The position numbers and the translations under genes were made by a program. 52,939 bases of DNA from Myxococcales bacterium (GTDB lineage Bacteria > Myxococcota_A > Polyangia > Fen-1088). The stretch spans positions 63,773-116,711 of the forward strand of contig PMLB01000386.1 in the NCBI GenBank assembly GCA_003158735.1, given 5' to 3'. Positions within the stretch are counted from its first letter, which is position 1. The number at the start of each line of letters is the position of its first letter. Shown here piece after piece: positions 44,856 through 52,939 of this stretch. The notes below the pieces were generated by a model. The model did not search any database and was not told the origin of the DNA. It was given only the letters and a program-made list of their open reading frames with translations.

Positions 44856-45959
44856 ATGCGGGTGCCTGTCGCGCTTTTCGTTCTCGTGCTGGCCAATGCT
44901 GTGGCCTGCGCGCAGAACCATGACAGCAGTGCGCAAGCGGATGGCGGGGTCAACCGGACGGATGCCCCGCAGAGTTCGGCGATACTCGAGTGCACGGCCG
45001 ACGCAGCAGTCAAGCTGAATGCCAGCGTGGTGGACGTCTTGATCGTGTTCGACGGATCGGAGTCCATGGGCGTCGGCTTTGGCTCGGGAACGCGCTACAG
45101 CGTCCTCGCCGACGTGATTTCGCAGCTTGTGGACGACTATCAGGGGCGGATTCGTTTCGGCTTCGAGCAGTTTCCTGTGGCAGATGCGCTTTGTTCTGAC
45201 CAGACAGTGACCGGGTGCTGCGCCGGACGTCCTGTGGTCGAGGTCGCGTCAGACAATGGCGCGGCGGTGCAGGCGGCCCTGAAGCAGATGTTGCCACCGG
45301 CCGGCAGCACTCCCACGGCCTTGGCGTTGCGAAGCGCGCATGATTACTACGCCAGGTTCACCGATGAAGCCACCAACCGCTATGTGTTGCTGGCCACCGA
45401 CGGTCTGCCGAGCTGCACGCTTTCGGGTGCGCTGTCGTCGAATCAGCCCGACGACGGCAGCGGAGGCGTGTCCGATGCATGCCAGGATGCGGTTGCCCAG
45501 GTGCAGGCTTTGTTTCGGGACAGCATAGATGTCCTGGTGTTGGCCGTGGGAGCCGGGCTGAACGACGATCCAGCAGGGCCGCCAAACTGCCTGGACCAGC
45601 TGGCCCGTGAGGGCGGGATGCCTCAAGCGACGACCGGTCGGAAATACTATTCGGCGGCCAGCCCAGAGACTTTGCAGCTGACCCTCGAGCAAATCTTCGG
45701 CGGCGTGGAGAAGACGTCTTGTTTGCTCGACCTCAATCCGCCGCCCCGTCCCAGCGAGCCGGTCGCGGTGTACGTGGACGACCAACAGATACCCCACAAC
45801 TCCGACAACGGGTGGGACTTCGACCCGGAAGGCGATGCCGCGGCCACCAGTCGTGTTCGCATCGTCGGCCAGTACTGCGACCGGATCGAACAGTTTCGCT
45901 ACCGAACCATCGAAGCGCGCTTCGGCTGCTCACCATGCGATGAAGAGACCTGTCGGTAG
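44856..45959 (+). CDS. Secreted vWA-domain protein (probable lipoprotein)
   Basis: This 367-residue protein has a signal peptide with a possible lipobox (LANAVAC, Cys18; the -3 residue is atypical). A vWA domain has the metal site IVFDGSESMG (Asp66, Ser68, Ser70) and YVLLATDGLPSC. A C-terminal part contains LDLNPPPRPSEPVAVYVDD and ends in a Cys-rich tail. The fold suggests a cell-surface binding protein. ATG 44856 follows a stretch without a good ribosome binding site. It ends exactly one base before the stop of the convergent BNR-repeat gene. Confidence 0.85.
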   Translation: MRVPVALFVLVLANAVACAQNHDSSAQADGGVNRTDAPQSSAILECTADAAVKLNASVVDVLIVFDGSESMGVGFGSGTRYSVLADVISQLVDDYQGRIRFGFEQFPVADALCSDQTVTGCCAGRPVVEVASDNGAAVQAALKQMLPPAGSTPTALALRSAHDYYARFTDEATNRYVLLATDGLPSCTLSGALSSNQPDDGSGGVSDACQDAVAQVQALFRDSIDVLVLAVGAGLNDDPAGPPNCLDQLAREGGMPQATTGRKYYSAASPETLQLTLEQIFGGVEKTSCLLDLNPPPRPSEPVAVYVDDQQIPHNSDNGWDFDPEGDAAATSRVRIVGQYCDRIEQFRYRTIEARFGCSPCDEETCR

Positions 45960-47375
45960 CTACGGCAACACGTACTGCGCGTCGTAGCTGATATTCGCGC
46001 CCAGACTGTCGGTGCTGGTGTGCATGGCATGGACCGCGCCCATTTGATCCACAGCGAGAGAAATGTAGGCATTGGCGCCTTGGTAGGGCTCGCTGTGCAC
46101 GGTTGACCAGGTCTTGCCCGCGTCGACGGTGCGGTGGATTTCCAGATAGCGGCTGGCGCTGGCGTCCGAGAAGATCCCGGCCACATAGGAAGTGATCGCT
46201 CCGAAAGAAGAGAAGGCGAGGCCGTCGCTCAAGCCGACGACGTTGTTGCTGGTTGCGGCGTTCCCTCCCAGGAGCTGCTGGAAGGTCATGCCGCCGTCGG
46301 TGGTCGCGTACACCCAGAACGGCGAGGCCCAGGCGGGCAGGGGGCCTCGGTCCACAAACAGTATCCCATCCACGTTGGGCGAAGTCCGCCACCAGGTTCC
46401 GCTCTGGTCGCCGGCCGATGAAGTCGGGAAGACCCCCGCTACAGCCACGAAGGTCGAACCGTTCCAGCGGTACAGACCCATGGAATTGTCGGTCCTGAGA
46501 AAGCGCAAGAGCAAGTTGCTCTGGGTGGCGATCAGGCTGCGATTGGAGGCTGCAGCGAAGTCGGCAGGCGGCACGATCTTTTTCCAAATCGTTCCGCCGT
46601 TTTGTGAGGCAAGAAGCGTTCCCCCTTGTGGCAAGAGCCAGGTCATTCCGCCTGCAGAAGCGAGTTGCCAGATGGGAACGCTGGACACCCCGGCGTCGCC
46701 GGGCGTGGTACCAAGGGCCGCATTCACGGTGCTGGTGAGCGAAAGCCAGTTCTGTCCACCATCGATGGAGTGCCCGATGCTCCCCGACTGGCCCGCGCCG
46801 ACGAAACCGGAAATGAACCACATGTCACTGGACGACAGGAAGTAGACATTGATGCTGGCCTCGGTCGTGGTGGCTTCCGTGGGGATTGCGTTGACCAAGC
46901 TCCAGGTCTTGCCTCCGTCGGAGGTTTTGAAGACGTTGACGTTGACGAGCGGAGGAGTCGCCGAGACCAACGCCGGCGCTTCGGTACAGAAGCCATCGCT
47001 GGTCGAGAACCAGGTGCAAGCAGAGAAGGTGTGGTAGCCGAATGACGTCCAGCGCTGCGCACCGGTGTGGAGATCGGCGTCCGCTTGCTTCTTGCTGCCG
47101 TCAGGACCGCCGGCTGTGTCAGGTCCTCCGTCGGCGCGCGCACCGCTCCCGGCCGCATCGCCCGAGTCTGCAAGTGGAGCATCAGCCGACGTCACGCTGG
47201 CATCGGCTCCGCTGTTGCCACCACCGCCAATTCCTCCTGAGCCCCCGGTGTTGGGTCCGGTTGCGTACATGACGGGCGGATTCTCTCCGGGACTGCCTTT
47301 GTTCGACTTGGAAAACAGGCTGCACCCCAGCGCCAGACACGACACCGACAAGATTGCGACCTTTACAAAACGCAT
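45960..47375 (-). CDS. BNR-repeat (sialidase-like propeller) lipoprotein
   Basis: This 471-residue protein has a lipoprotein signal (LSVSCLALGCS, Cys18), a long Gly, Ser and Asp/Ala-rich linker (about residues 30-105), then a beta-propeller-like domain. The repeated Asp-box words are visible: TSDGGKTWS, SIDGGQNWLS, SQNGGTIWKK, TTDGGMTFQQ and TVDAGKTWST, at 50-80 residue spacing. This fold binds or cleaves glycans in some families but is also a common protein scaffold, and I see no catalytic set that would prove sialidase activity. It converges on a vWA gene with no gap. Confidence 0.82.
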   Translation of the reverse strand: MRFVKVAILSVSCLALGCSLFSKSNKGSPGENPPVMYATGPNTGGSGGIGGGGNSGADASVTSADAPLADSGDAAGSGARADGGPDTAGGPDGSKKQADADLHTGAQRWTSFGYHTFSACTWFSTSDGFCTEAPALVSATPPLVNVNVFKTSDGGKTWSLVNAIPTEATTTEASINVYFLSSSDMWFISGFVGAGQSGSIGHSIDGGQNWLSLTSTVNAALGTTPGDAGVSSVPIWQLASAGGMTWLLPQGGTLLASQNGGTIWKKIVPPADFAAASNRSLIATQSNLLLRFLRTDNSMGLYRWNGSTFVAVAGVFPTSSAGDQSGTWWRTSPNVDGILFVDRGPLPAWASPFWVYATTDGGMTFQQLLGGNAATSNNVVGLSDGLAFSSFGAITSYVAGIFSDASASRYLEIHRTVDAGKTWSTVHSEPYQGANAYISLAVDQMGAVHAMHTSTDSLGANISYDAQYVLP

Positions 47376-47564
47376 CAGCGCCTCCGATCAGGGCAGGCGA
47401 AAAGAGAAGTGCGAGCGCGACTCAGCATGTGATGAGGATCTCACAGGACCGAAGCGTTGGCTAGTCAACGCCTCGCCGGGCCTCGCCGGGAACAATTGAA
47501 AACCCATCCTCGGGCTGTCCCGGCAATCCCTGCCGCGCCAGCGTCGGAGTTTGGGAATCTGTCG

Positions 47565-47593
47565 TTGACCGTCCCGGTGGCAGTGGGTACTCT
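47565..47593 (+). promoter_or_regulatory. Possible sigma-70 promoter before kduI
   Basis: TTGACC at 47565-47570 and TACTCT at 47588-47593 are separated by 17 bases. The start codon is 6 bases beyond the second box, so the transcript would be leaderless or nearly so. No Shine-Dalgarno sequence precedes the ATG, which is consistent. The -10 match is weak, so confidence is low. Confidence 0.3.
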
Positions 47594-47599
47594 CGCCTC

Positions 47600-48433
47600 A
47601 TGTTTAACGACGACGTCAAGTGGATCCCGAGACCGCAGGACGTGGTGGGGATGAGCACGGAGCAGTTGCGTGACTCTTTCCTGATCGCGGACATTTTCGG
47701 CGCTGGCGAGCTGCGCGGTGTGTTCACCGCCCTCGACCGTCTTGTGGTGGGCGGGGCGATGCCGCTTGCGCCCCTGGAACTGCCGAACCACCCCAAGACC
47801 GGGCGGGCTTTCTTTCTGGAACGGCGCGAACTCGGCGCGATCAACGTCGGTGGGCCGGGCGCGGTCCAGGTTGACGGCAAGTCGTTCTCGCTGCCGCGGC
47901 TGGGTTGCGTGTACGTACCGATGGGCACGCGCTCGCTGGTCTTCGAGAGCGCGAATGCGAAAGAGCCGGCGCAGTTCTATTTTCTGAGCTGCCCGGCCCA
48001 CGCGGCCTATCCCGCAGCGACGATGAAGAAAGAGGAGGCCACGGCGGCCACGCTGGGCAGCCAGGCGAACGCGAACCGGCGCACGATTCACAAGTACATC
48101 CACGCGGGCGGAATTGCGAGCTGCCAGCTGGTGATGGGCTTCACCGAGCTGGCGGAAGGCAGCGTCTGGAATTCGTTCCCGCCGCACACCCACGACCGCC
48201 GCGCGGAAATCTATTTCTACTTCGATCTGGGCGAGAGCGCGCTTGTGCACCTGATGGGCCCGCCGACGCAGACCCGGCACATCTTCATGCACAACCAGGA
48301 GGTGGCGCTTTCGCCTCCGTGGTCCATCCATTGCGGCTGCGGCACGGGAAACTACCGCTTCATCTGGGGCATGGCCGGCGAGAATCAGACGTTCGACGAC
48401 ATGGACGGCGTGGGGCCAGCCGACTTGCGCTAG
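47600..48433 (+). CDS. kduI: 5-keto-4-deoxyuronate isomerase
   Basis: This 277-residue cupin-fold enzyme converts 5-keto-4-deoxyuronate, released when pectin oligomers are cleaved, into 2,5-diketo-3-deoxygluconate. The family segments are VKWIPRPQDVVGMSTEQLRD near the start, GAMPLAPLELP, FFLERRELGAINVGG, the metal-binding NSFPPHTHDRRAEIYFYFD (two His plus Glu), and SPPWSIHCGCGTGNYRFIWGMAGEN (third His). It stands next to a hexuronate-type transporter, with a PL11 lyase further on, which fits a pectin-use function. A CACAGAG element follows the stop. Confidence 0.95.
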   Translation: MFNDDVKWIPRPQDVVGMSTEQLRDSFLIADIFGAGELRGVFTALDRLVVGGAMPLAPLELPNHPKTGRAFFLERRELGAINVGGPGAVQVDGKSFSLPRLGCVYVPMGTRSLVFESANAKEPAQFYFLSCPAHAAYPAATMKKEEATAATLGSQANANRRTIHKYIHAGGIASCQLVMGFTELAEGSVWNSFPPHTHDRRAEIYFYFDLGESALVHLMGPPTQTRHIFMHNQEVALSPPWSIHCGCGTGNYRFIWGMAGENQTFDDMDGVGPADLR

Positions 48434-48441
48434 CCAGGATC

Positions 48442-48571
48442 TTTCACCACAGAGAGCACAGAGAACACAGAGGCCGGAAGGAAGGAAAGGGTTCGGACCA
48501 GACAGGCCCACCCCTGCTTCTTCCCGGTCCGGCTCTGCGACCTCTGTGCTCTCTGTGGTGAAACAGCTAAC
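48442..48571. repeat. CACAGAG palindromic element, copy 6 (short form)
   Basis: It starts TTTCACCACAGAG with three CACAGAG units, has GGAAGGAAGGAAAGG with partner CTTCTTCCCG, and ends GTGGTGAAACAGCTAAC. It lies between the convergent kduI and MFS genes, within 10 bases of the kduI stop. Its right end is the best-preserved short-form terminus. Confidence 0.9.
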
Positions 48572-48625
48572 TTCAATCCGCAGTCAATGCGATGCTGGCC
48601 CGTAGGCGTAGCTCGGCCTCGCCGC

Positions 48626-50194
48626 TCACAGGTTCTCGATCTTCTTGAAGCGCGGAACCAGCAGTTTCATCACCGACCAGGCGACGATGTAGGCGAGCGC
48701 GCAAACTCCGAACATGATCGAGTAAGACTTCGTCATCTCGGACAGCACCAGATTCGTCTGCAACTGCTTGAGCTGGACGAACGCATCGGCGTTGATGGCT
48801 TTCAGTTGGCTGACGACCTCTTGGGGGAGGCTGCCCAACTCGATCTTGTTCAGATCGATCACACTGCCGTGCTTGTTCAACAGGTGCAGGGAGCGGATCT
48901 GGTCGAGGTACGCGCCTAGCGTGCCGGCCTTCGCCTCTGTCCAGGCCGCGGCAATGCCGGCGTGCCGATAGGCATCGAAGAGCCAGCCAGCCGACTTGGT
49001 GACCAGGATGCCGCCCAGGCCGCCAAACATCCCGCCAATGCCAGTGACAGAGGCCACGGTCTTTTTGGGGAACATGTCGGAGACCGTGGTGAACAGGTTG
49101 GCTGACCAGGCCTGGTGCGCAGAGGCGCCGATGCCGACGAGCAAGACCGGCATCCAGTAACTGTAGCCCCCCAGGGGCTGGGCCAGCAGTACCGTGAGAG
49201 GGAACAGGGCGATCACAAACATCGCGCGCATTCGTCCCTCGTACGGCTCATGGCCGCGGTTGATGAAGAACATCGGGAACCAGCCGCCGCTGATGCTTCC
49301 GACGCAGGTCATGGTGTAGAGCACGGCGATGGGAAGGGAAATCTGCGTCCCCGTCATCCCATACTGCGCCTTGAGATACGCCGGCAGCCAGAAAAGGAAG
49401 AACCACCAAATGCCGTCGGTCATGAACTTGCCGAAGGCAAAGGCCCAAGTCTGGCGAAACGTCAGCAGCTTCCCCCACTGGATGTACCAAGGGATCTTGG
49501 GTTGCCCGGCGGCAGCCTTGGCTTCGATAGGCTTCGCCTCGGCGGCCTGCTCGTCAGCGTCGCTGTGAATGTAGTCGAACTCCGCCTTGCCCAGCCGTTT
49601 TTGCGCCGCCGGCGCGGCATAGAGCCAGAACCAGAAAATCAGCCATAGGAAACCGATCACGCCCACGATGACGAACGCACCCTGCCAGCCAAAGTGCTTC
49701 GCAATCCAGGGCACCGTGAGGGGCGCCAGGATCGCGCCGACGTTGGCGCCGGAGTTGAAAATCCCAGTGGCCAGCGACCGTTCGCGCTTGGGGAACCATT
49801 CGGCGGTCGTCTTGATCGCGGCGGGAAAGTTCCCCGACTCGCCGAAGCCGAGAACGGCCCGGGCGAACATAAACCCGCCCGTTCCCTTGGCGAGGGCGTG
49901 CAGGATCGCGCCGACGGACCAAACGACCAGCGCCCAGGCAAACCCCAGCTTGGTGCCCAGCCAGTCGATGATGCGACCAGCAAACAACATGGAAATCGCA
50001 TATACGAACTGGAACACCGTCACGATGTTCGCGTAGTCCGTGTCGCTCCAGTTGAATTCGACCTCCAAGGCCGGTTTCAACAGGCTGAGAACCTGGCGGT
50101 CCAGGTAGTTGACCGTAGTAGCGAAAAAGAGCAGGGCACAGATCGTCCATCTGTACTTGCCGATTCTTTGGTTGATTTGATTCAAGTTGTTCAT
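48626..50194 (-). CDS. MFS transporter, hexuronate (ExuT-like) family
   Basis: This 522-residue protein has 12 probable membrane segments. Near the start is YRWTICALLFFATTVNYLDR, the usual opening of the sugar-acid MFS branch. FMFARAVLGFGESGNFPAAI and EWFPKRERSLATGIFNSGA follow, and a central loop (AEAKPIEAKAAAGQPKIPW) separates the two halves. Between segments 11 and 12 there is an unusual extra soluble stretch of about 70 residues (AWTEAKAGTLGAYLDQIRSL to LQTNLVLSEMT). ATG 50194 fits the family; the GTG 60 bases upstream adds a Pro/Ser-rich leader. Codons at the start are more AT-rich than in nearby genes. Galacturonate or glucuronate uptake is inferred. Confidence 0.9.
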   Translation of the reverse strand: MNNLNQINQRIGKYRWTICALLFFATTVNYLDRQVLSLLKPALEVEFNWSDTDYANIVTVFQFVYAISMLFAGRIIDWLGTKLGFAWALVVWSVGAILHALAKGTGGFMFARAVLGFGESGNFPAAIKTTAEWFPKRERSLATGIFNSGANVGAILAPLTVPWIAKHFGWQGAFVIVGVIGFLWLIFWFWLYAAPAAQKRLGKAEFDYIHSDADEQAAEAKPIEAKAAAGQPKIPWYIQWGKLLTFRQTWAFAFGKFMTDGIWWFFLFWLPAYLKAQYGMTGTQISLPIAVLYTMTCVGSISGGWFPMFFINRGHEPYEGRMRAMFVIALFPLTVLLAQPLGGYSYWMPVLLVGIGASAHQAWSANLFTTVSDMFPKKTVASVTGIGGMFGGLGGILVTKSAGWLFDAYRHAGIAAAWTEAKAGTLGAYLDQIRSLHLLNKHGSVIDLNKIELGSLPQEVVSQLKAINADAFVQLKQLQTNLVLSEMTKSYSIMFGVCALAYIVAWSVMKLLVPRFKKIENL

Positions 50195-50450
50195 TGGTGT
50201 TGTTTGGGGAGTGGGGGAAGGGCTCACAGGCAACAGCGGTTGTGACGCCGACACGCAGACTTGGCGAATCGAGTCACGATATCACCGGCTCTTGGGCAGA
50301 GCATAGGCAAAACGAAAAAGGGTCTTGCGCGTCCCGCGAGCCTACAGCTTTCTCGTCGGCGACAACGATGGAGCGCTAGCGGCGTGACCACAGGCGCTCG
50401 CGCCAGAGATGGAGCCGTCCCGCCTCCTCGGCGACGTTGGCATTCACTAA
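50195..50450. other. Intergenic sequence without a gene
   Basis: Together with the relic that follows, this makes about 500 bases between the MFS gene and the tRNA. I see no supported coding frame, repeat or hairpin of note in this part. The promoter for the MFS gene should lie here. Confidence 0.4.
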
Positions 50451-50648
50451 CTGCATGAAGAGCGCGAGCGCCTGCTGCCCATCGAGGTCAAGTGGACCGA
50501 CACGCCGAACCTGACCCATCCACGCCACCTGCTGGCCTTTCTCGACGAGCAGCACACGCGCGCCCCGCACGGCTACATCATCTGTCGCTGCCCCAGGCCG
50601 CTACGCCTGCACCAACCCATCACGGCTTTGCCGTGGTGGTGGGTATAG
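50451..50648 (+). pseudogene. C-terminal remnant of a DUF4143-type AAA ATPase
   Basis: One frame, preceded immediately by a TAA stop (50448) and ending at TAG, reads LHEERERLLPIEVKWTDTPN and continues to GYIICRCPRPLRL and TALPWWWV. The PIEVKW word, a short Leu-rich helix (HLLAFLDEQ) and the CRCPRP ... ALPWW ending match the C-terminus of ATPases carrying a DUF4143 domain. There is no start codon and no N-terminal ATPase part nearby, so it is a relic. It sits 45 bases from the tRNA-Val gene. Confidence 0.65.
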
Positions 50649-50693
50649 GCAATGGAGCCGGCCGTTGTCGTGATTGCAGCCGGCATTAGCTTG

Positions 50694-50765
50694 TGGGCGT
50701 TGCAGGATTTGAACCTGCGGCTCCCACCGTGTGAAGGTGATACTCTTCCACTGAGTTAAACGCCC
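50694..50765 (-). tRNA. tRNA-Val (anticodon CAC)
   Basis: The minus strand folds as a 72-nt tRNA: acceptor GGGCGTT/AACGCCC, D arm ACTC...GAGT, anticodon stem TCACC/GGTGG with loop TTCACAC giving anticodon CAC (valine, GUG codon), and T arm GCAGG TTCAAAT CCTGC. The discriminator base is A, and the CCA end is not encoded. The other valine tRNAs are not in the window. Confidence 0.95.
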
Positions 50766-50847
50766 GTGCAGGGTTTGATGTAGGCCGAAACCTCCGTTCC
50801 GTCAAGGGGGGGCTGATAGTTTCGTTTTCTGCACGACGAAGCGGGAT

Positions 50848-52939
50848 TCACGACCGACGTTGGCGCTCGGCACGGCGGCGGAGCCTCGCGGCCAGCATTG
50901 CGCCGAGCACCAGGATCACGCCCCACGGGGTAGCGTTGCTATCGCCTCCGGCCAGGCGACAACCGCACCCTGCCTGGCCGGCGGCGTGCGTTTCGCTGCT
51001 GGTGGTGGTGGTACCTCCCGACGGCGAGGTGTTGCCGTTGCCCGTGGCGCCCCCTCCGCCCGTCTCAGTGGCCGTCGTGTTCGACGCCGTGGTGGAGCCG
51101 CCCGCTGGCGAGGTGTCTGGCGTGACCGTACCGCCGATTCCGCCTGTGTCGGAGCTCGTCACGCTCCCGCCCACCACTCCGCCCGTCGTGCCACCGGCGC
51201 CGCCGGTGGCCGGCGTACCGCCTGTTCCGCCTATTGGAATTGGCCCAGTACCGTAGTACTTGATGTTTGGCTTCGTTTCCGGCAGCGTCATGTTGGGGCC
51301 GATGTAGATTCCCGGCTCCGGCGGCTGGTTGTAGGCCACGTTCTCGGTGGCGACGCTCATTCGGTAGATCGGATCGTGCATCAGCGTATAGAGACGATGG
51401 GTAGTCGGCGTGGTGGTTGTATAGATTCGCAGCGCATCGTTGCCATTGGTTCGGTACACGACCTCTTCACGCCAGTCGCCGAAGATGTCCGCGGTAAGAG
51501 CCGGATCTGATTTTGAGCCATTGTTCGACGTGCAGCCGCTGGCGCTTAAACCGGTACCGCCGCCGCTGCCGTAGGGAGTGATCGATGTCCCGTTTTCCAG
51601 GAAGCGGTTCAGCTCGGCGCCCCACCATATGGTGAAATTGTCGGACCCGGGCACGCTCCCCACATTCTTGTGGCTGGCGTCCCAAAGCCCGCCGGCGCCC
51701 GACCACATCTGCCAGCCTGTAGTCCCGGCAATGAGGGGTCCGGTACAGCCGCGTCCATTGTCGCCCGACTTCATGTCCTCCCATATGATTGTGCCGTCCT
51801 TGGCATCCTGAAAGTGCGAGGCTATCCCGCCATTTTCGCTGGTCTGCTCATCGACCATCCACACTTCCAGTCCGGGCCGGTTGGGATCCAGGTCCGAGAA
51901 ATGAAGGGCATCCCCGTGCCTTAGCCCCGTCGAATAGAGGCCCTGGCCGTCTTGGTCGACCGTCATCGAGCCATAGACGATTTCATCGAATCCATCGCCA
52001 TCCACATCGCCCTGGCGCACGCTGTGCGACCCCTGACTTTCATATCCTTGTGATGATTGAAGAATTTTCCCATCCTTTCCTTTGGCGCCCGGGACCGCGG
52101 CCGTGTCGAAGAGCCATCGTTGGGTCAGCTTGCCGTCCCGCCAGTCGAGCGCCCAGAGCGCCGATCGCCAGTAGTAGCCGCGGCAGGGAATCAGGCTCGG
52201 TCGTTCGCCGTCGAGATAGGCCACGCTGGCCAAGTGGCGGTCGACGAAATTGCAGACGGTGTCATCTCCCCAGCCCAGATCGCCAGCAGGAGAGGCAATG
52301 CCCTGGATGGCACCCCAGACGGCAACCGCGCCGCGCCCCGGTAGGTAGTTGATGGTAGCGAGTTCAGCGCCCGTCTTGCCGGCAAAAACCGTATACCATT
52401 CAGGTCCCGAGGTGATTTTCCCCGTCGTCGCACCGGAGGTACTAACATAGCTCTTGGTATTGTCAGCGCCGGCCGCGTCCCCCGTCTTCAGGAAAGCGCC
52501 AGTACCGTCCTTGGTGCCAGGGGCCGTCTTCATGGCCACCTCGGCCATGCCGTCGCCGTCAAAGTCGTACACCAGGAATTGCGTGTAGTGAGCACCAGCG
52601 CGGATGTTCTTTCCAAGATCTATGCGCCACATCTTGGTCCCATCCAACTTGTATCCATCAAGAATGCAAGTGCCCGTGTACCCTGACATCTCGTTGTCCC
52701 TGGCATCGGACGGGTCCCACTTCAAAACGAGTTCATATTGGCCATCGCCATCGAGATCGCCGATGCTGGCATCATTGGCCGAATATGAATACGACCCTCC
52801 GCCCGCATTAGTCCCGCTGGGAGGCGCGGTAATTGGGATATTGAGGTAAGCGTTGTCGATGACGATGGCAGGCGCAGACGTCTCGCCCTCGACGCCGTTG
52901 GTGACCGCCTTGACGGTATAGGTCCCGCTGCCACCAGCG
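50848..52939 (-). CDS. Rhamnogalacturonan lyase (PL11 family) with MYXO-CTERM tail, 5' end outside window
   Basis: The frame is open to the window edge and encodes at least 697 residues. The first visible part (AIVIDNAYLNIPITAPPSG) ends a fibronectin-like region and leads into the PL11 propeller: GDLDGDGQYELVLKWDPSDA, LDGTKMWRIDLGKNIRAGAH, FDGDGMAEVAMKTAPGT, GDVDGDGFDEIVYGSM and FGDWREEVVYRTNG. These calcium-type DGDG motifs are typical of rhamnogalacturonan endolyases that cleave the pectin backbone. A Gly/Thr-rich linker of about 85 residues follows, then GCGCRLAGG, a membrane segment (WGVILVLGAMLAA) and RLRRRAERQRRS, a MYXO-CTERM-type surface-sorting tail. The signal peptide is outside the window. 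Confidence 0.92.
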   Translation of the reverse strand, partial: AGGSGTYTVKAVTNGVEGETSAPAIVIDNAYLNIPITAPPSGTNAGGGSYSYSANDASIGDLDGDGQYELVLKWDPSDARDNEMSGYTGTCILDGYKLDGTKMWRIDLGKNIRAGAHYTQFLVYDFDGDGMAEVAMKTAPGTKDGTGAFLKTGDAAGADNTKSYVSTSGATTGKITSGPEWYTVFAGKTGAELATINYLPGRGAVAVWGAIQGIASPAGDLGWGDDTVCNFVDRHLASVAYLDGERPSLIPCRGYYWRSALWALDWRDGKLTQRWLFDTAAVPGAKGKDGKILQSSQGYESQGSHSVRQGDVDGDGFDEIVYGSMTVDQDGQGLYSTGLRHGDALHFSDLDPNRPGLEVWMVDEQTSENGGIASHFQDAKDGTIIWEDMKSGDNGRGCTGPLIAGTTGWQMWSGAGGLWDASHKNVGSVPGSDNFTIWWGAELNRFLENGTSITPYGSGGGTGLSASGCTSNNGSKSDPALTADIFGDWREEVVYRTNGNDALRIYTTTTPTTHRLYTLMHDPIYRMSVATENVAYNQPPEPGIYIGPNMTLPETKPNIKYYGTGPIPIGGTGGTPATGGAGGTTGGVVGGSVTSSDTGGIGGTVTPDTSPAGGSTTASNTTATETGGGGATGNGNTSPSGGTTTTSSETHAAGQAGCGCRLAGGDSNATPWGVILVLGAMLAARLRRRAERQRRS

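Noticed and set aside
50376-50570. A 64-residue minus-strand frame with a helical ending (NVAEEAGRLHLWRERL)
   Set aside because: It overlaps the antisense of the DUF4143 relic, has no ribosome binding site and no convincing family match.
48430-50765. A tRNA-bounded genomic island ending at tRNA-Val
   Set aside because: I looked for a second copy of the tRNA 3' end at lower coordinates and saw none, and there is no integrase in the window.

Overview
The window looks like a chromosomal segment of a myxobacterium (Myxococcota), probably Polyangia-like. The evidence is a GC-rich sequence with strong third-position G/C, a polysaccharide lyase with a MYXO-CTERM-type tail (Cys pair, one membrane segment, Arg cluster), several lipoproteins with Asp/Ala- or Gly/Ser-rich linkers, a VIT-vWA protein with an AgmX/PglI-like C-terminus, and futalosine-pathway menaquinone genes. 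This placement is inferred from gene content, not from a database search.

Layout. 1-7933: the end of an ECF sigma factor, then two very large secreted TPR/DUF3857/transglutaminase-like proteins; the first keeps a Cys-His-Asp triad and the second has lost the Cys and His. 7967-13847: a Cys-rich repeat lipoprotein (minus strand), then a compact trpEGDCF operon with ATGA overlaps. 13985-18249: a YciO/TsaC-family protein, a VIT-vWA protein, an L3 gene outside any S10 cluster, and RlmE. 18331-25937: a small new gene, a 1324-residue hybrid histidine kinase overlapping a second receiver-kinase, and a convergent sigma-54 response regulator. 26281-31073: mutL, miaA, accA, thyX in a tight co-directional run ending at a 14-bp-stem terminator. 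31147-39983: a vWA lipoprotein, an S11 DD-peptidase, convergent mqnD and mqnB, a barrel-like/SppA fusion, and mnmA. 40085-44650: a four-gene overlapping ABC/GldG/DUF4340 operon. 44856-47375: a vWA protein and a BNR-repeat lipoprotein. 47600-52939: KduI, a hexuronate-type MFS transporter, a DUF4143 gene relic, tRNA-Val(CAC), and a rhamnogalacturonan lyase cut by the window end. The last group suggests use or processing of pectin.

The most striking non-coding structure is a family of six dispersed, almost fully palindromic elements built from 9-bp-spaced CACAGAG units, in a long (about 210 bp) and a short (about 130 bp) version. A second family of CCGG-rich short palindromes occurs three times, each time exactly between the 3' ends of convergent genes. 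Other points of interest are a 35% GC patch inside trpG, the active/inactive transglutaminase pair, the barrel-SppA fusion and the isolated L3 gene.
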